The position numbers were made by a program, and so were the translations under genes. 64,000 bases of DNA from Bacillus sp. FJAT-28004 (GTDB lineage: Bacteria > Bacillota > Bacilli > Paenibacillales > Paenibacillaceae): positions 4,619,132 to 4,683,131 of the forward strand of contig NZ_LGHP01000001.1 in assembly GCF_001280845.1 (NCBI RefSeq), given 5' to 3'. Position 1 is the first letter of the stretch, and every line of letters starts with the position of its first letter. The notes beneath the pieces were generated by a model. The model did not search any database. It saw only the letters and a list, made by a program, of their open reading frames with translations, and was not told the DNA's origin. Positions 8,754-16,683 of this stretch are shown piece by piece.

Positions 8754-8788
8754 GAGCGTCGGCAGCGAATAAACTGCCGAAGCTCCTT
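8754..8788 (-). terminator. Terminator between the convergent FAH and dps genes
   Basis: GGAGC..GGCAG and CTGCC..GCTCC form a hairpin at about 8754-8788. The T run is longer on the plus side (TTTTTTT) and broken on the minus side (TTTCCTT), so it may act in both directions; it is the only candidate for ending dps. Confidence 0.7.
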
Positions 8789-8811
8789 TTTTTGCATAGA
8801 ACGAACTAAAA

Positions 8812-9258
8812 TTATTTGCCATTAAAAGCGGTGAGCATCCATACATGTTTCTCAAGTGTCGTATGAATAGCTAGGAGCATGTCCGCTGTTGTTTCGTCGC
8901 CAGCCTTTTGCGCTGCTTCCATGCCTTCTTTAAGTTCACCGATAATGGTTGTGAAATCCTTAATTAGCTGCTCAACCATCTGCGTCGCATCTTCTTTATT
9001 CGATGCTTCCTCGATGCTCGAGGTTTTCAAATAATCTTTCATCGTTGCAATAGGCGTACCCTTCACGGCAAGCAAGCGTTCTGCGATTTCATCTACATGA
9101 AGCGCAGCCTCTTCATAAAGTTCTTGGAACTTTGCATGCAAAGTGAAAAACTGGGAGCCCTTCACATACCAATGATAATTGTGAAGCTTGATGTAAAGTA
9201 CGCTCCAGTTGGCGATTTGGCGGTTCAAGTGTTGTTGTACAGTTGTAGGTGTTGTCAT
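8812..9258 (-). CDS. dps: Dps-family ferritin-like DNA protection protein
   Basis: A 148-residue Dps/miniferritin that oxidises and stores iron at dimer interfaces and protects DNA under oxidative stress. Visible ferroxidase residues are in LHNYHWYVKG (His), then HAKFQELYEE and HVDEIAERL, the family's two-helix signature. GAAAGGA at 9268-9275 sits directly against an ATG at 9267 and at proper distance from the ATG at 9258, which I use. A near-perfect PerR box lies about 105 bases upstream, matching peroxide-induced dps/mrgA control in Bacillus. Confidence 0.93.
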   Translation of the reverse strand: MTTPTTVQQHLNRQIANWSVLYIKLHNYHWYVKGSQFFTLHAKFQELYEEAALHVDEIAERLLAVKGTPIATMKDYLKTSSIEEASNKEDATQMVEQLIKDFTTIIGELKEGMEAAQKAGDETTADMLLAIHTTLEKHVWMLTAFNGK

Positions 9259-9361
9259 AATGATCATCCTTTCTGATGGTAGTTTGCGCTATTTGTAGTC
9301 TGTGAATACAAAAATGGAAATGTGATTTCGAACACTGAGTTAAATTAGACTAACTCCTTGT

Positions 9362-9376
9362 TTATAATTATTACAA
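9362..9376 (-). promoter_or_regulatory. PerR box upstream of dps
   Basis: TTATAATTATTACAA matches the Bacillus PerR consensus TTATAATNATTATAA at all but one position. It is palindromic and lies in the divergent region before dps. The match is seen; regulation by PerR is inferred. The remainder of 9377-9490 shows nothing further. Confidence 0.75.
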
Positions 9377-9491
9377 ACTAGTTGATGTCTGTCAATATGT
9401 ATACACCAATTTGTAAGAAATGAAACATGTAGATTGCAAATGGGGCTAATTTTATCTTTAGTGGAGTGGAAGATTCAGCTGATTCGAGAAA

Positions 9492-9505
9492 ATATAGCGC
9501 TTACA
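9492..9505 (-). promoter_or_regulatory. cre-like (CcpA) site
   Basis: The minus strand reads TGTAAGCGCTATAT, matching the cre consensus TGWAARCGYTWNCW at 13 of 14 positions. It lies just upstream of the -35 of the LacI gene at 9669, suggesting carbon-catabolite control of the starch genes. Confidence 0.65.
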
Positions 9506-9514
9506 AAATAAAGA

Positions 9515-9544
9515 TTGACATAAATATACAGGATAAAATATAGT
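9515..9544 (+). promoter_or_regulatory. Sigma-A promoter of the LacI-type regulator
   Basis: TTGACA at 9515-9520 and TATAGT at 9539-9544 are separated by 18 bases. The operator-like repeats that follow would place the regulator downstream of its own start site. Confidence 0.65.
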
Positions 9545-9552
9545 ATGAATTA

Positions 9553-9648
9553 TAAGATGAAACGTTTAATCAATAGGATGGTAACTTTAATTATTTCCTT
9601 ATATAAACTCTTTATTAATAAGTAAATCAGTAAGATGAAACGTTTAAT
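9553..9648 (+). promoter_or_regulatory. Two identical LacI-type operators before the regulator gene
   Basis: The 18-mer TAAGATGAAACGTTTAAT occurs at 9553-9570 and again at 9631-9648. Each has the LacI-family AAACGTTT core with a central CG, and the centres are 78 bp apart, close to seven helical turns. Spacing and identity suggest autoregulation with DNA looping. Confidence 0.65.
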
Positions 9649-9668
9649 TATTGTAAAGGTGGTTCGTC

Positions 9669-10688
9669 ATGAGTCAGGAACGAATAACGATTAAAGATGT
9701 TGCAAAACGCGCAAAAGTATCGATTGCTACAGTATCCAACGTACTGAACGGAACGGGCAGAGTAGCGCCGAATACGATTCAGTTGGTTCGTGCAGCTATC
9801 GAGGAGATGAACTTCACTCCAAGCATGTCTGCTCGCAATTTGAAGGATAAGAAATCATCATTAATAGCTGTAATTGTTCCTTTCTTGGAGAAAGGCAGGC
9901 TGCATGATAATCCGTTTTATTGGCAGCTTGTTACGGGAATCGAAGAAGGAGCTCGAAATGAAAAGCTTCATGTCCTTCTTGTTGGCGTCGAGCCTGATGA
10001 AAACTTTTCCTTCGTTCGTGAACGTCATTTGGATGGTTTGATTGTTATCGGAGTATTTGAAGACTCTCCTATTTATGAGCGAATTCAACAGCTGAATGTA
10101 CCTTGTGTGTTTATGGATAGCTATTTGAAAAACGATGATCTGTATCAGGTTGGATTGGATGATGAGCTAGGTGGCTATATCGGCACGAAACATCTACTAT
10201 CACTTGGTCATCAGAATATCGCATTATTGACCGGAGCATTGCTCAAGGAAGGCGTTAATCATAGACGTTGGCTTGGCTACAAGAAAGCGCTAAAGGAAGC
10301 AGGCATGAATTACCATAGTGACCGTGTTTTCGAGGTGCCGACATCCTCCATAGGCGGTTATCGTACGGCTTCGCAAATCGTTTCGCGAGGGCAGGATATT
10401 ACGGCTGTATTTGCTTTGTCGGATGTGCTTGCCATTGGTCTGATTAAGGGTTTGCATGATCTCGGCATCGTTGTGCCGCGTGATGTCTCGGTTATGGGCT
10501 TTGACGATAATCAAAACAGCCGTTATATGGTACCGGGTCTAACGACCGTTCATCAGGATATTGTGCTCAAAGGGCAGATGGCTGTGAAATTATTAATTGC
10601 ACAAATGGAAAACGAGCCCGAAGTAGACCGGAAGGTCGTGATCGGAGTCGAGCTTACCATCAGGCAAAGTACAGCAGAAAAGAAATGA
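9669..10688 (+). CDS. LacI-family transcriptional regulator (starch/maltose)
   Basis: A 339-residue regulator. Residues 7-55 are the LacI helix-turn-helix plus hinge (ITIKDVAKRAKVSIATVSNVLNG ... NFTPSMSARNLK, shown abbreviated), followed by a type I periplasmic-binding-protein effector domain (IAVIVPFL, DGLIVIG, VMGFDDN, TTVHQDI). It is cytoplasmic. AAAGGTGG precedes the ATG. Its own upstream region has two identical AAACGTTT operators and a cre-like site. The next gene is a secreted alpha-amylase/CGTase-like enzyme, so maltodextrin sensing is the best guess. No direct evidence shows the ligand. Confidence 0.88.
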   Translation: MSQERITIKDVAKRAKVSIATVSNVLNGTGRVAPNTIQLVRAAIEEMNFTPSMSARNLKDKKSSLIAVIVPFLEKGRLHDNPFYWQLVTGIEEGARNEKLHVLLVGVEPDENFSFVRERHLDGLIVIGVFEDSPIYERIQQLNVPCVFMDSYLKNDDLYQVGLDDELGGYIGTKHLLSLGHQNIALLTGALLKEGVNHRRWLGYKKALKEAGMNYHSDRVFEVPTSSIGGYRTASQIVSRGQDITAVFALSDVLAIGLIKGLHDLGIVVPRDVSVMGFDDNQNSRYMVPGLTTVHQDIVLKGQMAVKLLIAQMENEPEVDRKVVIGVELTIRQSTAEKK

Positions 10689-10836
10689 ACAGAATCTTAA
10701 GGATCAGCAGCAGTTTATGAAGGGGGTGATGACAAACTTCTAGGGGCCTAGGTTAAATGATGCGTCTTATCGGATAGTATCTTTATTGCGCTAGGTGATA
10801 AATCTGCATTTCAAAATAGTGGGGAGTGTTGAATGG

Positions 10837-13128
10837 ATGAAGATTATAGGGAAAAGTTTTGCTTTGCTCGTATTAGCAGCAGCGCTCGTATTGCCGGCAA
10901 TTAGTGTTAATCCAAAAGAGGTGGAGGCATTAACGGCATCGTCTGCGCTAAGTCCGGTTACGCCAAAGGATACGGTGTATCAAATTATTACGGATCGATT
11001 TTATGATGGCAACACGAGCAATAATATTCCTTCTGGCTCCTCCGCTGCTTTATTTGATGATGCGAATGGCGATGGAAAAGGGGATGGCAATGATTTAAAG
11101 CTTTATCAAGGTGGAGATTGGCAAGGGATCATAGACAAAATTCCTTATTTGAAAAATATGGGTATAACAGCAGTTTGGATATCCGCTCCCTACGGGAATA
11201 GGGACACCGTAATCGAGGATTACCAGCCTGGCGGCAGCATGGATAAATGGACGAGTTTTCATGGCTACCACGTCCGCAATTATTTTGCTACCAATAAGCA
11301 TTTTGGGCTGATGAAGGACTTTGAGAATCTTCGTGACGCGCTCCATAATCAAGGAATGAAGCTGGTCATTGATTTTGTAACGAATCATACGAGCCGCTGG
11401 AAAAACCCGACAAACGGCAATTCACCGGAAGACGGCAAGCTTTACGAGCCGGATAAAGATGCAAGCGGCAATTATACATTTGATGCTGCAGGAAACCCTT
11501 ACGATTATAACAACGATGGCAAAGTAGAAAATCTAATTGCCGATCCTAACAATGATGTGAACGGCTGGTTTCACGGATTGGGCGATCGCGCTGGCGACAA
11601 TTCACGTTACGGCTTCCGTCATAAGGAACTGGGCTCGCTTGCTGATTTCTCGCAAGAGAATGCCAATGTGGTAGCACATTTGGAGAAAGCTGCGACGTTC
11701 TGGAAATCAAAAGGTGTCGATGGCTTCCGGCATGATGCTACGCTGCATATGAATCCTGCATTTGCGAAAGGTCTTAAAGATGTGATAGACTCAGCCGCAG
11801 GCGGACCGCTCACTCATTTTGGTGAATTTTTTATAAGCAGGCCTGATCCAAAATATGATGAATTCCGCACCTTCCCTGACCGTACAGGGGTGAATAACCT
11901 TGATTTTGAATTTTACCGTTCTGCAACGAATGCTTTCGGCAACTTCTCTGAGACGATGTCTACCTTCGGTACTATGCTAACACAAACGAGTAACGATTAT
12001 TCCTATGAGAATCAAGCGGTAACATTCCTTGACAACCATGATGTTACACGGTTCCGCTACATTCAGTCGAATAATAAGCCTTATCATGCTGCGCTGGCAA
12101 CGCTTCTGACATCACGAGGAACACCGAATATTTATTACGGCACGGAGCAGTACTTGTCCTCCGCGGACAGCAGCGATATTGCTGGCCGTTCATTTATGCA
12201 GAAGGCAGCTGCTTTCGATGAGACGACAACTGCTTTTAAAGTGATCAAGAATCTTTCGGCATTGCGTCAGTCCAATGAAGCAATCGCGTATGGTACTACT
12301 TCTATTCTGTACAGCACAGACAATGTTCTCGTTTATCAACGTCAGTTCTACGACAAGCAAGTCATTGTGGCTGTAAATAGACAGCCAGATATTTCGTATA
12401 CGGTCCCTGCAATGAATACAACTTTGCCGACAGGAACATACACGGATGCATTGTCCGGCTTGCTTACGGGCGCGTCGAATACGGTTACGAGCGTATCTGG
12501 TCAAAATAAAATTTCCAGCTTCACGCTCTCAGGCGGCGAAGTTAATATTTTGGCATACAATCCATCGCTGGGCACAACCGTTCCGAGAATTGGAGATGTC
12601 GTTTCTACCTCAGGCCGTCCTGGAAATACGGTTTATATTTACGGAACAGGCTTAGGTGGATCGGCTACCGTGAAATTTGGTACGGTGGCAGCGACGATTG
12701 TTTCTAACAATGACAATTTTATCGAAGCAGTAGTTCCAGCTGTAGCAGCCGGCCCACGTAGCATTACGGTGACAAAAGGGACGAATGTCAGCAATAGCTT
12801 TACTTATGAAGTACTGTCAGGTGATCAGGTTCAGGTCATCTTTAAGGTCAATGCCACAACGGCAGTTGGCCAGAATATTCATATCGTCGGCAGCATTCCT
12901 GAGCTCGGCAGCTGGGATGCGGCTAAATCGACTGAAGCGATGATGAATCCGAACTATCCAGTATGGTTCCTGCCAGTAAGCGTGCCAAAAGGGATGACTT
13001 TCGAATTCAAGTTCATTAAGAAGGACAGCCTCGGCAATGTAATCTGGGAGAGTGGAACGAATCGCTCATTTACCTCTCCATCAAGTTCGACGGGCACGTC
13101 TGACACAGCCGTTTACAATTGGTCATGA
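10837..13128 (+). CDS. Secreted GH13 CGTase-like amylase with TIG and CBM20 domains
   Basis: A 763-residue secreted enzyme with the five-part CGTase/maltogenic amylase plan: signal peptide (1-33, LLVLAAALVLP), GH13 barrel (about 45-430), domain C, an IPT/TIG domain (about 580-660) and a starch-binding CBM20 (about 661-763, with GSIPELGSWD). The catalytic triad is D300 (GFRHDA), E330 (GEFF) and D402 (DNHD). Region II reads GFRHDATLHM, with Leu where most GH13 enzymes have Lys before His; that may shift product specificity. It would release cyclodextrins or malto-oligosaccharides from starch. GGGGAG at 10820 and the signal peptide support the ATG at 10837. Whether it cyclises or only hydrolyses cannot be decided here. 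Confidence 0.9.
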   Translation: MKIIGKSFALLVLAAALVLPAISVNPKEVEALTASSALSPVTPKDTVYQIITDRFYDGNTSNNIPSGSSAALFDDANGDGKGDGNDLKLYQGGDWQGIIDKIPYLKNMGITAVWISAPYGNRDTVIEDYQPGGSMDKWTSFHGYHVRNYFATNKHFGLMKDFENLRDALHNQGMKLVIDFVTNHTSRWKNPTNGNSPEDGKLYEPDKDASGNYTFDAAGNPYDYNNDGKVENLIADPNNDVNGWFHGLGDRAGDNSRYGFRHKELGSLADFSQENANVVAHLEKAATFWKSKGVDGFRHDATLHMNPAFAKGLKDVIDSAAGGPLTHFGEFFISRPDPKYDEFRTFPDRTGVNNLDFEFYRSATNAFGNFSETMSTFGTMLTQTSNDYSYENQAVTFLDNHDVTRFRYIQSNNKPYHAALATLLTSRGTPNIYYGTEQYLSSADSSDIAGRSFMQKAAAFDETTTAFKVIKNLSALRQSNEAIAYGTTSILYSTDNVLVYQRQFYDKQVIVAVNRQPDISYTVPAMNTTLPTGTYTDALSGLLTGASNTVTSVSGQNKISSFTLSGGEVNILAYNPSLGTTVPRIGDVVSTSGRPGNTVYIYGTGLGGSATVKFGTVAATIVSNNDNFIEAVVPAVAAGPRSITVTKGTNVSNSFTYEVLSGDQVQVIFKVNATTAVGQNIHIVGSIPELGSWDAAKSTEAMMNPNYPVWFLPVSVPKGMTFEFKFIKKDSLGNVIWESGTNRSFTSPSSSTGTSDTAVYNWS

Positions 13129-13167
13129 TGTAAAAACGCCATTTGATTTTTGCATCAATAAAGCATC

Positions 13168-13204
13168 AAAAAACCCGACGGTTCATGCAACCGTCGGGTT
13201 TTGA
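13168..13204. terminator. Bidirectional terminator between CGTase-like gene and GH15
   Basis: AAAACCCGACGGTT (13170-13183) pairs with AACCGTCGGGTTTT (13189-13202). It is a symmetric hairpin between two convergent genes. Confidence 0.93.
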
Positions 13205-13210
13205 TATTTA

Positions 13211-15154
13211 TTACTTTTCTTCAGCTTCCGCAAGCATGAAGATCGTCAAGATAAACATTGCATGCGACCAAGTAAGCGGGACAACCCATGCCGTTTCGCC
13301 TGTATTTTTGTCTACTTGCTCAGGCAAGAGGCCAGTCTCCGTACGATGATCCATCGCCCATTTCAGCAATTGCTTTGCTTCGTTAATGCTTCCGGTTTGA
13401 ATGCGATAGTGAGCAAGCCATAAGGTAGTGAGAATCCATGGATTGCCACCAATATAGATATCGTCCTCATAGCGCTTAATGCCGCCAACGCCTGGTACAG
13501 TCAAAGCAGCTTCTACTGCATCAGCCGTGCGACGCATAGTGTCGTCGTCCGCAGGAACAGCTCCAAACGGTACAGCGATGCCGAGCAAGCTGATATCGAT
13601 TACAGCATCATGGTCAAGTACATGCTTCTTGTAGCCTTTATTGCTTTCAGTCACATGACCAGTCGAGCCTGCTGCCAAAGCTTGCTCGTATTTGCCTGCG
13701 TTTACGGTTAGGTCTACTCCACGGTAGAATCTACCGCCTTCTTCATTCCAGCATAGCTCTTTGATAGCTGATGAAATCCGCTCCGCAGCAGCCGTCCATT
13801 CGGCTGCTAGTTCAAGTCTACCTGCAAGCTCTGCAAAGCTCGCAGCAGCCGTCAAACCGCCGTATACAGCAGCAGAAGAGTAGGTATGTGATGCTTCACG
13901 TTCTTCCCATAGGTCGATGCTCGGTTTCGGCAAACCGCTATCTGCATCGAGGAAGCTGATCAAGAAGTAAGCTCCTTTTTCTACGGCAGGCCATACCTGC
14001 TTGGCAAAATCATTATCCTTTTTCTCCAAATAATGCTGCCACATTCCCCAAAGAATCGACGAGCCTTCATCAATTTGCAGACCCCATGACGGTGCTAAGC
14101 TGCCATCATGATAGTGGCGCTGCTGCCATGAGCCATCGGGTGATTGCGCAGAAAGCGTCCATGCGTAGAAGCTGTCGGAAAGTGAACTAAGACCTGCTTT
14201 ATCAAGCGCAGTTGTAATGAATGCGGCATCTCGGCCCCAACAGAATGAATAACCCCCGCAGCGCGTGAAATTCTCATCGAATTCGGGAGCGGCAATAATG
14301 CTTCCCGTTTGCTCATCGGACATGAGCTTAAACATAAGCAAGGAGCGGTCATATAGATCTGAGATTTCGTTGTCATCGATAGGGCAAGGGGTAGCGGCAG
14401 CTAAAAAATCATGCCAGTAGGTCGTTGTTTCTTGGACCCATTCTGCGCTTGATTTGCTTTTTGCAGTCCGCATTTGTTGCAGTACGCTTTCTTCGTCATG
14501 GCCGGCTGTTAAATAGACAGGAATGGTCACGGATGCGCCAGCTGCTAGCTCATCAATGCGCCAGTTCAAAGCACCATCTGGTCTCATATCAATGTTATTG
14601 CCATTTAGCTGACCTTGCTGAACGGTATCCCAATGAATTCCCGATTGGTAACCAGTGCATACGTTTGCACTCGAGAGCGCAAAATAGTACTTATGGCGAA
14701 AGTGAACCAAGGAGTCTTCAGCGGCATTAAACATTGTTGTGTTGTATAGGTTATTCTCGCTTACTAGGAACGAGGAATGAACGATAAACGAGAAGGAGGC
14801 AGCTTGATCGCTTACGTTCGTGAAAGTATATTCACGAACGATAATATCTTGATTAGGAACAGCAAAATGCAAGCTGTCTACTTGAACGGGCTGCTGCTCG
14901 GACCTTGCGTTGACTCGCAAAATATTCGTTTTTGCAACATAAGCTGTCTCATGAGTGAAGCCGTTCGTTTCTTCATCAAACCAGGAAACAGGAGATTGCT
15001 CCCACTGAATTCCTGTACGGATAGCGTCTACATGCTGGGGCAAATCAATGTTCGGCCACCACAGACGATACATTTTGCCTGTGCGGCCAAGCGATGCGAG
15101 AAACTTGGAATTGCCGATGATGGCATCCACTAAAAATGGTTTTTTATTTGACAC
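13211..15154 (-). CDS. GH15 glucoamylase/glucodextranase-like enzyme, cytoplasmic
   Basis: A 647-residue family 15 enzyme: an N-terminal beta-sandwich (about 1-260) followed by an (alpha/alpha)6 barrel. Barrel signatures are GGYSFCWGRDAAF, LQIDEGSSIL with the probable catalytic acid Glu, and near the C-terminus LLPEQVDKNTGE with the catalytic base Glu, then PLTWSHAMFI. There is no signal peptide, so it would release glucose from imported malto- or isomalto-oligosaccharides. The start is GTG at 15154 with AAAAGGAG before it. It begins four bases after the stop of the LacI gene upstream and is clearly co-transcribed with it. Confidence 0.9.
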   Translation of the reverse strand: MSNKKPFLVDAIIGNSKFLASLGRTGKMYRLWWPNIDLPQHVDAIRTGIQWEQSPVSWFDEETNGFTHETAYVAKTNILRVNARSEQQPVQVDSLHFAVPNQDIIVREYTFTNVSDQAASFSFIVHSSFLVSENNLYNTTMFNAAEDSLVHFRHKYYFALSSANVCTGYQSGIHWDTVQQGQLNGNNIDMRPDGALNWRIDELAAGASVTIPVYLTAGHDEESVLQQMRTAKSKSSAEWVQETTTYWHDFLAAATPCPIDDNEISDLYDRSLLMFKLMSDEQTGSIIAAPEFDENFTRCGGYSFCWGRDAAFITTALDKAGLSSLSDSFYAWTLSAQSPDGSWQQRHYHDGSLAPSWGLQIDEGSSILWGMWQHYLEKKDNDFAKQVWPAVEKGAYFLISFLDADSGLPKPSIDLWEEREASHTYSSAAVYGGLTAAASFAELAGRLELAAEWTAAAERISSAIKELCWNEEGGRFYRGVDLTVNAGKYEQALAAGSTGHVTESNKGYKKHVLDHDAVIDISLLGIAVPFGAVPADDDTMRRTADAVEAALTVPGVGGIKRYEDDIYIGGNPWILTTLWLAHYRIQTGSINEAKQLLKWAMDHRTETGLLPEQVDKNTGETAWVVPLTWSHAMFILTIFMLAEAEEK

Positions 15155-15158
15155 GCTG

Positions 15159-16187
15159 TCAACTCCTTTTGGATACGGTTTGAATAGATGATTCGCGTAC
15201 GATTAGCCTATGAGGAATAATCATTCTGTTCTGGTGTATGCTTTCTTCTTGAATAAGGCGAATCAGCATTTGTGATGCGGTATAGCCGAGCTGATAGGTT
15301 CCGATATCAATGGAGCTGATCGGCGGTGTGGCAAGCTCGGATAATGCGATGTTATTGAAGCTTACGATGCTGAGGTCATCCGGCACTTTATACCCAAGCT
15401 CAGTCAAGCCGCGCAGTACGCCGAATCCGACTACATCGTCAATCACAACTAGGCCGCTAGGTCTCTCGGGCAAGCTCATCATGAACGACATCGCACGATA
15501 GCCGCTTTGCTGAAGAAACTCGCCTTCAACAATCCATTCTGATCTTACGGGCAAGCGAGCCTCAGACATAGCTCTGCGGTAACCTTCCATCCGGTCATGT
15601 GCAACTGTAAGTGATGGCGGTCCGCTAACGAAGCCGATTCTTTCGTGGCCTTGGACAATGAGATGTTGTGTGGCATCATAGGCTGCTTGTTCATTGTTAT
15701 TGTCGACGGATAAAATGTTAGGCCGATCTTCTGTACGGCCTATTAATACGGTAGGAAACTTATGTTTGTCCAATAGGTCGATTAAGGGGTCATTTACCCG
15801 AGAAGATAACAAAATGACGCCATCAACTCTTCGTCCGAATACAAGGCGTGATACGGTTTCCGTCTCGTCGCTTGGCGAGGTTGCCGCGGTAAGGAGCATA
15901 TCATATCCGGCTCGTGTCGATTGCGTCAGAATTCCGCGTAGCAATTCGCCGAAGAAGAAGTCCTGAAAGAGCTCTTCAGCTGGACGAGGCAGCATAATGG
16001 CTAATGTTTGAGTTGTTTTTGATACTAGGCTCTTCGCCATCACATTGGGATGGTAGCCCATTTCTTCCATATACCGTTTAACCTTCTGAGAGGTCGCTTT
16101 GCTAATTCTAGGGTGATTAGAGACGACCCTTGATACAGTGGAAGGAGATACCCCTGCAGCTTTTGCAATATCTTTAATGGTTATCAT
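15159..16187 (-). CDS. LacI-family regulator of the maltodextrin cluster
   Basis: A 342-residue LacI repressor with an N-terminal HTH (ITIKDIAKAAGVSPSTVSRV) and hinge (MGYHPNVMAKSLV), then an effector domain (LAIMLPRPAEE, VDGVILLSS, VVIDDVVGFGVLRGL, SSIDIGTYQLG). GGTGGGGG precedes the ATG at 16187; an in-frame GTG at 16205 is possible. It is first in an operon with GH15 and divergent from the MdxEFG-amylase operon. The region between contains at least seven AAACG/CGTTT cores. Its likely targets are both divergent operons, with a maltose-type inducer inferred. Confidence 0.88.
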   Translation of the reverse strand: MITIKDIAKAAGVSPSTVSRVVSNHPRISKATSQKVKRYMEEMGYHPNVMAKSLVSKTTQTLAIMLPRPAEELFQDFFFGELLRGILTQSTRAGYDMLLTAATSPSDETETVSRLVFGRRVDGVILLSSRVNDPLIDLLDKHKFPTVLIGRTEDRPNILSVDNNNEQAAYDATQHLIVQGHERIGFVSGPPSLTVAHDRMEGYRRAMSEARLPVRSEWIVEGEFLQQSGYRAMSFMMSLPERPSGLVVIDDVVGFGVLRGLTELGYKVPDDLSIVSFNNIALSELATPPISSIDIGTYQLGYTASQMLIRLIQEESIHQNRMIIPHRLIVRESSIQTVSKRS

Positions 16188-16207
16188 ATTAAGTTGAACC
16201 CCCACCC

Positions 16208-16560
16208 GCGCAAACGTGCTTGCTTTATATGCTTCATCCTAATGCAACTGTTGCCTAAAAGTAAATATATATCTAAAGTAAGCGTTTCACAAATATTGAA
16301 AAACTGAATGAGAAAGAGTAAATCGAAGTAAATAGAAGATAACTTAATATTTTTCCGGAATATTGAACTGTGCAAACGTTTTAACAAACCATGCACATTG
16401 TTGTATGATGAATCCACGAATAGAACGCTTTCAAAACAATTCTATCATGTTTTCAGGTGCGAAACGGTATAAATACCGCTTGCAAACCATTTTCTAGTGC
16501 GATTTGTACAAACGTTTGCGCATAGCCGAGCTTACCATTTTATGATGGAAATAAGCGTTT
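16208..16560. promoter_or_regulatory. Cluster of LacI-type operator cores and a cre-like site
   Basis: CG-centred half or full operators lie at 16211-16218 (CAAACGTG), 16279-16290 (TAAGCGTTTCAC), 16371-16384 (TGCAAACGTTTTAA), 16461-16468 (GAAACGGT), 16509-16518 (CAAACGTTTG, perfect palindrome) and 16553-16561 (AAGCGTTTC). At 16420-16433 the minus strand reads TGAAAGCGTTCTAT, 12 of 14 to the CcpA cre consensus. This is the whole content of the 496-bp divergent gap apart from promoters I cannot place with confidence. Confidence 0.6.
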
Positions 16561-16683
16561 CAGAACGATGAATACGGCGTTTGTGCGAATGCAGCGTGTT
16601 AGGAAAAATGCTTGAGGAATTGTTGGAACGCCGCGAATTCAAAAAAAAGGCATGAAACACATTATGGAGGGGGATCACCTAGC

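Noticed and set aside
13143..13349. 68-codon plus-strand frame after the CGTase-like gene
   Set aside because: It spans the bidirectional terminator and overlaps the end of GH15.
13211..15154. Plus-strand frames of 60-118 codons within GH15
   Set aside because: They are shadows of the GH15 gene without ribosome sites or domain similarity.
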